A stretch of DNA of 28,703 nt from a virus. Positions 1-5,519 of this stretch are shown in pieces. How positions within the stretch are numbered: position 1 is the first letter of the stretch; every line of letters starts with the position of its first letter. The position numbers were made by a program, and so were the translations under genes. Under the pieces are notes generated by a model. It was not told the DNA's origin, made no database searches, and saw only the letters and a program-made list of their open reading frames with translations. The stretch spans positions 1-28,703 of the IMG/VR virus record IMGVR_UViG_3300047457_000075; one strand, given 5' to 3'.

Positions 1-120
1 CAAGTAGGCATCGGCGCAGGTCGTCCGGATAGCAAGGCGTCAGCAGGCTGTGGATTTGGCCTGTTCAACGTCGTGCCTACGGATCGTGAGAAGGAAGTAA
101 TCGCCAAGTACGCCATGTAA
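1..120 (+). CDS. 3' end of an unknown early gene (partial)
   Basis: An open frame runs from the first base of the window to a TAA at 118-120 and gives the last 39 residues of a protein, ending in DREKEVIAKYAM. It contains a GAGRPDS stretch and a GCGFGLFNV stretch but no motif I recognise. The gene begins outside the window, so length, start and function cannot be judged. It lies on the same strand as the early genes that follow, but about 310 bp of repeat-rich DNA separates it from the next gene, so it may end a separate transcription unit. Reading as a real coding end is an inference from the uninterrupted frame and strand agreement; a 39-codon open stretch could also occur by chance. Confidence 0.5.
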   Translation, partial: QVGIGAGRPDSKASAGCGFGLFNVVPTDREKEVIAKYAM

Positions 121-357
121 GGCAGGCGGGGCGAGTTTCGGCGGCGTTCGGCAAGGCGGGGCAGGCGAGGAGCGGCCGAGAGTGGCCCGGAAAGTCGCGG
201 AGAGGTGCGGATGGTTCAGGTATAGCACGGCAGGTAAGGCGGCGCTGGGAAAGGCTCGGCATGGTGAGGCAGGCATGGCACGACATGGCAAGTACCGGCG
301 GGGCGGGGTTAGGCAGGCTAGGCGAGTCCGAGATAGGTGTGGCATGGCAAGGCAGGC
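121..357. repeat. Degenerate pentanucleotide (GGCAN-like) G-rich tract
   Basis: The region between the first two genes is strongly G-rich on the plus strand and has a visible five-base rhythm. GGC or near-GGC triplets end at 127, 132, 142, 152, 157 and 162, then at 255, 260, 265, 270, then at 274, 279, 284, 289, and again at 304, 309, 314, 318, 323, 338, 343, 348, 353 and 357, with occasional one-base phase slips. The 15-mer GGCAGGCGAGGAGCG occurs twice, at about 161 and 352. Open frames through it exist on both strands, but a five-base period cycles through all three codon positions, so I read it as non-coding. The remaining 358-434 holds only the leader and ribosome site of the next gene. 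Confidence 0.7.
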
Positions 358-434
358 GAGGAGCGTCCCGTTCAAGAGCGTTTTGGCGAGGAATGTTTTG
401 GCACAGCAGGCATTTAATCTTTTAGGAGAGAACT

Positions 435-899
435 ATGGCTATGGAAATTGAGCGTAAGTTGTTAACCAAAATCGCCACCCAAAAGGGCGGCATTCTTACG
501 GTTGACGATGTGTTAATGGAAGCGCAGGACGAATCTAGTCCTCTGCACAAGCATTTTGAGTGGGACGACTCAGTGGCGGCTGACGCTCATAGACGGTATC
601 AGGCGCGGGTACTCATCCAACGCTGCCGCATCACGCTAGTGGAGCCAGAGCCTGTACAGATACGGGCTTTCGTCAGCCTACAAAACGACCGAGAGACTGG
701 TGGCGGCTACCGACTAACCACCGATGTCATGAACGATGATCTTCGCAAAGAAGAGTTGCTCCACGACATCAGATTGACAATTGCAAGGTGGACAAAAAAA
801 CTGCACTTGCTAGACTCGGTGACCGCTGAACTTCTTATTCAAGTAGAGAAACAGGTAAACAATCGTGGCGACGAAGACCAGCAAGCGGCTTATGGCTGA
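435..899 (+). CDS. Conserved-type phage protein of unknown function, 154 aa
   Basis: The start is ATG at 435, preceded by a strong ribosome site AGGAGAG at about 424-430. The protein is soluble and charged, with no signal peptide or membrane segment. The central part has the pattern SPLHKHFEWDD followed by AA..HRRYQAR.LI and then VRAFVSL-like and GGGYR stretches, which resembles a family of small unknown proteins often seen in early regions of environmental phages (from memory, not verified). The C-terminal half is predicted helical and charged. It is the first clear gene after the pentamer tract and overlaps the start of the next gene, so it probably opens a co-transcribed early operon. No enzymatic motif is visible and I give no function. 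Confidence 0.8.
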   Translation: MAMEIERKLLTKIATQKGGILTVDDVLMEAQDESSPLHKHFEWDDSVAADAHRRYQARVLIQRCRITLVEPEPVQIRAFVSLQNDRETGGGYRLTTDVMNDDLRKEELLHDIRLTIARWTKKLHLLDSVTAELLIQVEKQVNNRGDEDQQAAYG

Positions 900-1098
900 T
901 CAGGCGTTCCCCTTCCTCAAACCCCATGAGGATGTCGGAACCTACATCCCGGGCATGACGCTTAGGGACTACTTTGCGGCAGCGGCCATGCAAGGGGTGC
1001 TGGTCGGAACGCTAACGCCACAAGCCTGTTGGAGTCCACGCGATGTGGCCGAAACCGCATACGGCATGGCAGACGCAATGATGGAGGAACGCAAGTGA
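892..1098 (+). CDS. Small early protein with GMTLRDYFAA motif
   Basis: The 68-aa reading starts at ATG 892, overlapping the TGA of the upstream gene at 897-899. An in-frame GTG at 865 would add nine residues (a Lys/Thr-rich leader) and has an equally weak ribosome site, so the start is uncertain. The segment GMTLRDYFAAAAMQG followed by a C-terminal AYGMADAMMEER is typical of a short helical protein common in proteobacterial phages and prophages; its role is not known to me. It ends in a GTGA overlap with the next gene, and the bases GGAGG at 1083-1087 near its end serve as the ribosome site of that gene, which indicates translational coupling. Confidence 0.75.
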   Translation: MADQAFPFLKPHEDVGTYIPGMTLRDYFAAAAMQGVLVGTLTPQACWSPRDVAETAYGMADAMMEERK

Positions 1099-1400
1099 CC
1101 CCCATTCGATGCAAATGGTTCACCGGGCGCGGCAAGGTCGGCATCGTCCAAGCGCACGATGAAAAAGGCAACAATCACTACTTCATAGGCATAGGCGATG
1201 GACTCAACGAAACCATTGATGTCAATCTCATTATTTCATTCGGAGCAGTATTCCCCAAATCTCTCGGGGATCAACTCTTTCCAGAAGGAGTACGAGGAGT
1301 GGAAAAACGATCCACTCGCACAGCAAGAGTATCAACAGTGGCTACAAAGAGACGCACAGCGTCGAGCAAGCCTTCCCGACCCACTACTAGGAGAAAGTAA
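1095..1400 (+). CDS. Unknown early protein, 101 aa, C-terminus overlapping another frame
   Basis: The GTG start at 1095 lies in a GTGA overlap with the previous stop and has a strong GGAGG site 7 bases upstream, so this start is well supported although an earlier in-frame start exists. The first 70 or so residues look like a small beta-rich domain (KWFTGRGKVGIVQ, then HYFIGIGDG and LIISFGAVFP). The last 35 residues are dominated by Arg, Thr, Ser and Lys and look like the shadow of a second frame that carries a more natural protein over the same bases (1219-1404). I infer that the true domain ends near residue 70 and that the tail is over-printed. The function is unknown. Confidence 0.65.
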   Translation: MTPIRCKWFTGRGKVGIVQAHDEKGNNHYFIGIGDGLNETIDVNLIISFGAVFPKSLGDQLFPEGVRGVEKRSTRTARVSTVATKRRTASSKPSRPTTRRK

Positions 1401-1404
1401 ATGA
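1219..1404 (+). CDS. Small protein in an overlapping frame (EYEEWKNDP... motif)
   Basis: This frame overlaps almost entirely with the 3' half of the 1095-1400 gene. From ATG 1219 it gives 61 residues; ATG 1198 is an alternative. The C-terminal half, with FQKEYEEWKNDPLAQQEYQQ followed by WLQRDAQRR, has natural amphipathic composition and resembles short helical proteins I associate with phage early regions. It ends in an ATGA overlap with the strongly supported gene starting at 1401, the same coupling used by other pairs here, which is the best evidence that it is translated. There is no obvious ribosome site at 1219, so it may be made by re-initiation or as a frameshifted extension of the upstream protein. 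Confidence 0.55.
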   Translation: MSISLFHSEQYSPNLSGINSFQKEYEEWKNDPLAQQEYQQWLQRDAQRRASLPDPLLGESK

Positions 1405-2057
1405 GCTTTTTTGTCGAATCATCTGGAAGTAAAGAATTCAAACTCGTCCCCGCTGGCCTCCATCTGGCCCGCTGCTACCGCATCGTTGACCTTGGAACGC
1501 AATCTTCCGAGTGGAACGGAGAGCAGAAGTTCTCCCGCAAGATCATGCTCGGTTGGGAGATTCACGGCGACGACGACGAGGGCAACCCCATCGCAACTGA
1601 TGATGGCAACCCTCTGGCCATCTTCAAGAACTACACCCTGTCGTGGTCTGAGAACGCCAACCTCCGCAAGGATCTTCAGGCATGGCGCGGCTCTCCGTGG
1701 ACGGACGCCGAGGCCGCCCGGTTTGACCTTCAAAAGGTTCTGGGCAATTGGTGCATGCTCAACGTGATCCACGCTCCCGGGCGCAACGGGAAGATCTACG
1801 CCAACGTAGGCGGCATCTCGCCCGTGCCCGCGGCCATCAAGAAGTCCGGCCTCCCGGATGGCTCCAACAAGCTTCAGGTCTTCCGTCTGGCTGACCCTGA
1901 CTGGGATCTGTATGAGACCTTCAGCAAGGGACTAAAGGCCAAGATTGAGGCATCCCCAGAGTTCCGCGCCCTGAAGAACAAGCCTGCTGAAACCCAGAAG
2001 TTCAACACGCAGGGCAGCGGGTTTGATGACATGGACGATTCAGAAATTCCTTTCTGA
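1401..2057 (+). CDS. Putative phage ssDNA-binding protein with acidic SSB-type C-tail
   Basis: The 218-aa protein starts at ATG 1401 behind AGGAG at about 1390. Residues 1-190 form a mixed alpha/beta domain without membrane segments; recognisable blocks are LVPAGLHLARCYRIVDLGTQ near the N-terminus and IYANVGGISPVP in the middle. The last ten residues are acidic and end in DDSEIPF, matching the tail of bacterial and phage single-stranded DNA-binding proteins, which recruits partner proteins (established for SSB). A Gly/Asp-rich linker precedes it, as in SSB. The neighbouring exonuclease gene fits a recombination or replication module in which this protein coats DNA. The core fold is not recognised with certainty, so the function rests mainly on tail and context. 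Confidence 0.7.
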   Translation: MSFFVESSGSKEFKLVPAGLHLARCYRIVDLGTQSSEWNGEQKFSRKIMLGWEIHGDDDEGNPIATDDGNPLAIFKNYTLSWSENANLRKDLQAWRGSPWTDAEAARFDLQKVLGNWCMLNVIHAPGRNGKIYANVGGISPVPAAIKKSGLPDGSNKLQVFRLADPDWDLYETFSKGLKAKIEASPEFRALKNKPAETQKFNTQGSGFDDMDDSEIPF

Positions 2058-2059
2058 CC

Positions 2060-2404
2060 ATGAACGGCATTGTGAACCTTGTTCGGGAAAATCCAGATCA
2101 GTTCTCGCAAGAGTTTACTGACTGGATTGTGGACAACCTCCATATCTGGGATGCTTTCAGATTAGAGGCCAACCGGGTCAGGAGCAAGGGGCGGACGCAC
2201 TACTCTTCACGCACCATCGTGGAGTTTTTGCGCCACAACACGACCTTGTCAGACACGGATAGCGCCTTCAAGATCAACGACCACTGCGTACCATATCTTG
2301 GGCGGCTTTATGTGATGACTCACCATGGTTCAAGGGGATTCTTTGAATTCCGCAAGATCAAACCCAAAAACCCACAAAAACCACTACCTCTAGACCCACA
2401 ATGA
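2060..2404 (+). CDS. Conserved-type phage protein of unknown function, 114 aa
   Basis: The ATG at 2060 lies two bases after the stop of the previous gene and has no good ribosome site, which suggests coupling. The protein has the pattern NLHIWDAFRLEANRV, then HYSSRTIVEFLRHNT, FKINDHCVPYLGRLY and finally GFFEFRK. This is a recurring small phage/prophage protein type found next to recombination genes; I do not know a demonstrated function. The spacing of aromatic and basic residues could suit nucleic acid binding, but that is only inference. It ends in an ATGA overlap with the exonuclease gene, so the two are likely made in step. Confidence 0.75.
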   Translation: MNGIVNLVRENPDQFSQEFTDWIVDNLHIWDAFRLEANRVRSKGRTHYSSRTIVEFLRHNTTLSDTDSAFKINDHCVPYLGRLYVMTHHGSRGFFEFRKIKPKNPQKPLPLDPQ

Positions 2405-3159
2405 TCGTCGCCAGACCATCTGAATCTACCCACTGGTACACCAAGTCCGGGGAGTCTGCCTACACCGTCACGGCAAAGAACGGTGATCAGCGCCCTACGA
2501 CTCTCAGGGACGCAAAGAAACTGGGGCTAGTACCTTCGGTCACCACCATCATCAAGAGCGCCGCAAACCCCGGTTTAGAGGCTTGGAAGCTCAATCAGAT
2601 GATGCTGGCGGCCATGACGCTACCGCGAGCGGACGGAGAGGCCGAACAGTCCTTCGTCGCCCGGGTACAGGCTGACTCCAAAGAGCAAGCAAGAAAAGCT
2701 GCCGAGCGGGGTACGGAAGTCCACGCGGCCATTGAGAAGTTCTACGACGGGACGATTGAGGCTAGCGCACTTCCGTATCTGGAGGCTGTGTATAAAGAGG
2801 TGAATAAGTGCTTTGGCGACCTTGAATGGCTTACGGAGAAGTCTTTTGCCAGCCCTCTGGGGTTTGGCGGGAAGGTGGATCTGTGCGCCATGGATGTTGT
2901 TATTGACTTCAAAACGAAGGAATTCACATCCGAAACTGTTGCCAAAGTCACCGGCTTTGATGAACATTGCATGCAACTGGCTGCCTATAGACACGGGCTG
3001 GACATGCCAAAGTCCCGCTGCGCCAACGTCTTCGTATCCGTCATTGAACCCGGCCTCGTCGTGATCAAGGAATGGACGCAGGAAGAACTGGAGCGGGGCT
3101 GGAAGATGTTCGATGCCTTGAAAACCTATTGGTACGCCAAAACTGGCTTATCGGCGTAG
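2401..3159 (+). CDS. PD-(D/E)XK exonuclease, RecB/Cas4-like
   Basis: This 252-aa protein carries the motifs of the RecB/Cas4-type nuclease superfamily in the expected order: GTEVHAAIEKFYDG (His about 108), GGKVDLCAM with the metal-binding Asp about 160, VIDFKTK giving the D-x-K core (Asp 169, Lys 171), and a C-terminal Q-x-x-x-Y motif (Gln 192, Tyr 196). Enzymes of this type resect DNA ends to make single strands for recombination or replication. The N-terminal 50 residues include a PSVTTII segment typical of phage versions. It overlaps the upstream gene by ATGA and lies two genes from the candidate ssDNA-binding protein, which fits a phage recombination module. The nuclease assignment is strong; the exact biological role is inferred. 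Confidence 0.88.
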   Translation: MIVARPSESTHWYTKSGESAYTVTAKNGDQRPTTLRDAKKLGLVPSVTTIIKSAANPGLEAWKLNQMMLAAMTLPRADGEAEQSFVARVQADSKEQARKAAERGTEVHAAIEKFYDGTIEASALPYLEAVYKEVNKCFGDLEWLTEKSFASPLGFGGKVDLCAMDVVIDFKTKEFTSETVAKVTGFDEHCMQLAAYRHGLDMPKSRCANVFVSVIEPGLVVIKEWTQEELERGWKMFDALKTYWYAKTGLSA

Positions 3160-3208
3160 TCATCCCCCAATGGCTACATAACCGCAATCTGGGGAACAGG
3201 AGAAATCC

Positions 3209-3358
3209 ATGAAGAAACTTCTCGTCGGCTTGGGCCTCGCGGCTACAGCAACCATGGTTTGGGCGTCCTGCACGACCCACACCTTTTACGTCAATGGTCG
3301 GTACACCACATGCACAACCTGCTGTTATGGCGGGTCGTGTTCTACCAACTGTTTCTAA
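3209..3358 (+). CDS. Secreted six-cysteine mini-protein, 49 aa
   Basis: A short gene fills the space after the exonuclease. ATG 3209 follows a good ribosome site (AGGAGA at about 3199-3204). Residues 1-19 form a classical signal peptide: Lys-Lys, a hydrophobic core of Leu, Val, Gly and Ala, and a V-W-A site before Ser 20. The mature part would be about 30 residues with six cysteines (positions 21, 35, 38, 39, 44, 48), including a TCTTCCYGGSC stretch, plus Tyr and Thr. Cys 21 lies directly after the likely cleavage site, but this is not a good lipobox. In the periplasm it would probably be disulfide-bonded or bind metal. Its function is unknown. Confidence 0.7.
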   Translation: MKKLLVGLGLAATATMVWASCTTHTFYVNGRYTTCTTCCYGGSCSTNCF

Positions 3359-3377
3359 CCCTTTAGGGGGAAAGCGG

Positions 3378-3449
3378 ATGCTGGTGAACGCAAGTTCCAC
3401 CCGCGCAGAGAATCGAAGCGCGATAACCGCCACCACGATTGCCGACTGA
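3378..3449 (+). CDS. Possible 23-aa peptide
   Basis: An ATG at 3378 follows AGGGGG at about 3364-3369 at a suitable distance, and the frame runs to TGA 3447-3449. The peptide is MLVNASSTRAENRS followed by AITATTIAD: Ala, Ser and Thr rich, without a signal or membrane segment. It sits in the same direction between two accepted early genes, and without it the 120-bp gap would carry an unused strong ribosome site. That is the only support; a leader function or simple chance are alternatives. Confidence 0.4.
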   Translation: MLVNASSTRAENRSAITATTIAD

Positions 3450-3480
3450 CCAGACGCAGCGAGTACCCCAACTAATCATC

Positions 3481-3840
3481 ATGAAAACATATCAAATCAC
3501 TCTCTCTTCGGCTGATGTTCCCTACGTAATGGAGGCGATTGCTCTTCGCGCCATGAGCCTCCAGCATGAGATCCAGCGCCAGATCAACGAGACCGAGCAG
3601 CGTCTCCTACAGGCTCAGAAGCCCATCGTGGTGCCCCAAGAGCCCAAGGTAGACGCCGAGGTCGAGGCTTGGCACAAAGAGATCAAGAAGGCCGCCAAAA
3701 CCGCCAAAAGCGGCTCCCGGGCCAAGAAGAAGGCGGCTTTGATGCAGATCATCAAGGAGAACCCGGATCTGTCCACGGCTGAGATTGCCCGCCGTGCCAA
3801 GGTGTCCTACGTCACCGCCCACAAAGCACGGAAGGCATGA
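3481..3840 (+). CDS. Small basic protein with C-terminal helix-turn-helix
   Basis: I place the start at ATG 3481, giving 119 aa; the longer frame would need a TTG and adds residues that overlap the preceding peptide. The N-terminal 45 residues are helical (LSSADVPYVMEAIALRAM, then a Gln/Glu/Arg-rich helix) and may dimerise. A Lys/Ala-rich linker (KKAAKTAKSGSRAKKKAAL) leads into a C-terminal segment with the shape of a helix-turn-helix: IIKENPDLSTAEIARRAKVS followed by YVTAHKARKA. This suggests DNA binding, perhaps as a regulator of the phage or host. It overlaps the next gene by ATGA. No ribosome site is obvious at 3481. Confidence 0.7.
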   Translation: MKTYQITLSSADVPYVMEAIALRAMSLQHEIQRQINETEQRLLQAQKPIVVPQEPKVDAEVEAWHKEIKKAAKTAKSGSRAKKKAALMQIIKENPDLSTAEIARRAKVSYVTAHKARKA

Positions 3841-4073
3841 ACCCCTACATGAACAAAGAGGAGGTCGTACAGACCTTCCTCTCTCAAATAGCCGTCCATC
3901 TGGACGAAAACCATGAGTTCAGCCCTGAGGATCTGGAGAAGATCGCCCATGGCTTCATCATGGCCGCGATGCCCAAGATCGTCAAGTTGGAGCGCGATAT
4001 GTGCATTAAATTCGTCCGTTCCCTGAACACTCAGGTGGCCGACGCCCTACAGGCAAAACGAGGAAACCTATGA
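3837..4073 (+). CDS. Small early protein of unknown function, 78 aa
   Basis: The ATG at 3837 overlaps the upstream TGA and follows GGAAGG at a good distance; a second ATG at 3849 is possible. The protein is acidic-to-neutral and helical, with EDLEKIAHGFIMAAMPKIV and then CIKFVRSLNTQVADAL. I recognise the general type from environmental phages, where it accompanies the next small gene, but no function is known to me. No membrane segment or catalytic motif is visible. It ends in another ATGA overlap, so three genes here (3481-4252) form a tightly coupled set. Confidence 0.72.
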   Translation: MNPYMNKEEVVQTFLSQIAVHLDENHEFSPEDLEKIAHGFIMAAMPKIVKLERDMCIKFVRSLNTQVADALQAKRGNL

Positions 4074-4252
4074 CTCCGTACCAAGAAGAGTTCGTGGACT
4101 ACTCCACCATCCTGATGAAGATCGACAAGCTAGAGAAAGATCTCCACGATGCTTGTCTTCACAAAAACTACGAGAAAGTGCCCCAGATGGCTGACGATCT
4201 GATCGTGCAAGCGCTCCAGATCAAGCAGTGGGTCAAGGGCCGCAAGAAGTAA
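4070..4252 (+). CDS. Small early protein of unknown function, 60 aa
   Basis: ATG 4070 overlaps the preceding stop and has a strong site GAGGAAA just upstream. The 60-aa product is almost entirely helical, with YQEEFVDYSTILMKIDKLEK, then HKNYEKVPQMADDLI and a basic tail KGRKK. The heptad-like spacing suggests a small helical bundle or partner-binding protein. It is the last gene of the plus-strand operon and ends immediately before the terminator hairpin, facing the late operon. The function is unknown. Confidence 0.72.
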   Translation: MTPYQEEFVDYSTILMKIDKLEKDLHDACLHKNYEKVPQMADDLIVQALQIKQWVKGRKK

Positions 4253-4276
4253 AAAAAGCCCCCGGTTAGGGGGGCT
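4251..4276 (-). terminator. Intrinsic terminator of the minus-strand late operon
   Basis: Bases 4257-4263 (AGCCCCC) pair with 4270-4276 (GGGGGCT) around a six-base loop. On the minus strand the stem is followed by seven U residues (the A-run at 4251-4257), a textbook rho-independent terminator lying 28 bp after the last late gene. On the plus strand the stem is followed by only AAAT, so it would be weak for the early operon. Confidence 0.85.
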
Positions 4277-4304
4277 AAATCACTCTCCTTGGCAACTGCG
4301 AGAG

Positions 4305-5510
4305 TTAGGGCGCGACAATGCTAGAAATGGGCACCGCAGGGGGAGCCTGTCTAGCCTGTCTCATCTTGTCGAGCAGATACAGCGCGGCGGGAGACGCCAT
4401 CGCCAATCCGCCACCAATAACCTTGGCCGGAGCAAACGGAAGCAAGGATGCGGCAGATCCCGCAGCGCCTACGCCAGCAATGGCCGACCCCACAGGATCT
4501 GTCTTGTAGCGATCAATCGCTTGCATGCCAAGCTCGGCAGCCCCAAGGCCACCCAAAGCGCCAGCAGGAATTGCCCCCGGAAGCCTAGAGGCAGCAGCGC
4601 CAGCTTGCATTAGGCTCTGGCCCATTTGCTGCCCCGCAGATGGCCGCGGGGCGGGTGGAAGCTGCGGAGGTATGGCATTGATTGAAAGAGGCGCCACGGT
4701 GCCGGGAACGGCCTTGATACCGCTGGTGACCTTACCCGAGCCAATAGGCTGGGGCTGGGCAGCTTTGAACCTCTCAGAAACATCCCGAACGGTGCCCTGA
4801 CCCATACCATAGCCGGTGGCTCTGGCCCACTTTTCCCCGGCGGTCGCCCCAGAATACCCCGGCATGGCAGGAGCGCCACTACCAAACATGCGCTCGGCAC
4901 CAGAACGGATCGCTCCGCCTCCTCCACCGACCCCAGCGCCCAACAAAGCAGCAATCGCATCAACCGCAACTCTGTCCTTGTCAACGCCTTCCATTAAACG
5001 ACTCAAAAAGTCTTCTTCGGAAACGTTAACCTTGTCCGGCTTTTTTGACTTTTCCTCGGGCTTTTTCTCTTCTTCCCGAGCGCCACCAAAACCACCCAGC
5101 TTGTTGATGTCTGCCAAGTAGTCCATGGTGCTGGACGGCAGTTCATTCTTCTGAGGGTCTTTGAAGTAGGCGTGGCCCGGGCCTGCGTTGTAGGCGGCAG
5201 CAGCCTCCATCGGGTCTTTGAACCGATCCAACTGCTGCTTGAGGTATTTCAGACCGGCGTCAATGTTCTTAGACGGATCTCTAAGATCTTCAGGCGAGAA
5301 CCCTAGCATCTTCCCCGTGCTGGGCAGCACTTGCATGACGCCGATTTCTTTGTCCTTGCCGGTGGCTTTTGGATCAAAGTCGCTTTCGCGCTTAGCCAAA
5401 GACACCGCCAGCTTGGGATCAATACCCATGGCGATTGCCTTGTCGGCAACCATGTTTGCGACTTCTTGCTGCTCTGGAGACAGCCGATCTAGCCAATCCA
5501 TACCTGCCAT
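4305..5510 (-). CDS. Lytic transglycosylase (SLT-type), probable virion protein
   Basis: The 401-aa protein starts at 5510 behind AAGGAG. Residues 15-130 form an SLT-type (GH23-like) domain: catalytic Glu 42 in AKRESDFDP, the GVMQV motif at 57-61, and AYNAG at 106-110, all in canonical order. Such enzymes cleave the MurNAc-GlcNAc bond of peptidoglycan. Residues 145-170 are Lys/Glu-rich, and from about 190 the protein becomes Gly/Ala/Pro-rich with hydrophobic stretches near 305-390, unlike a simple secreted enzyme; there is no signal peptide. Its position at the end of the late operon beside large structural genes suggests a virion component that opens the wall during DNA entry rather than the main endolysin. 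Confidence 0.88.
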   Translation of the reverse strand: MAGMDWLDRLSPEQQEVANMVADKAIAMGIDPKLAVSLAKRESDFDPKATGKDKEIGVMQVLPSTGKMLGFSPEDLRDPSKNIDAGLKYLKQQLDRFKDPMEAAAAYNAGPGHAYFKDPQKNELPSSTMDYLADINKLGGFGGAREEEKKPEEKSKKPDKVNVSEEDFLSRLMEGVDKDRVAVDAIAALLGAGVGGGGGAIRSGAERMFGSGAPAMPGYSGATAGEKWARATGYGMGQGTVRDVSERFKAAQPQPIGSGKVTSGIKAVPGTVAPLSINAIPPQLPPAPRPSAGQQMGQSLMQAGAAASRLPGAIPAGALGGLGAAELGMQAIDRYKTDPVGSAIAGVGAAGSAASLLPFAPAKVIGGGLAMASPAALYLLDKMRQARQAPPAVPISSIVAP

Positions 5511-5519
5511 GTCAACTCC

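Noticed and set aside
40-375. Minus-strand frames in the pentamer tract, rich in Cys, Pro and Leu
   Set aside because: These are mirror images of the repeat and would oppose the early operon.
390-432. Possible sigma70 promoter (TTGGCG ... TTTAAT) before 435
   Set aside because: The match is weak and the transcript start would lie almost on the ribosome site.
182-451. Open frame of 89 codons through the pentamer tract
   Set aside because: Composition (Arg, Ala, Gly, Met) follows the five-base repeat, there is no ribosome site, and it runs into the next gene.
3164-3195. CCCCA/TGGGG hairpin after the exonuclease gene
   Set aside because: Five-base stem with a loop of about 20 bases and no U-run; not a convincing terminator.
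3439-3480. Longer version of the HTH protein from TTG 3439
   Set aside because: TTG start without a ribosome site; it overlaps the preceding peptide, and the N-terminus from ATG 3481 is more natural.
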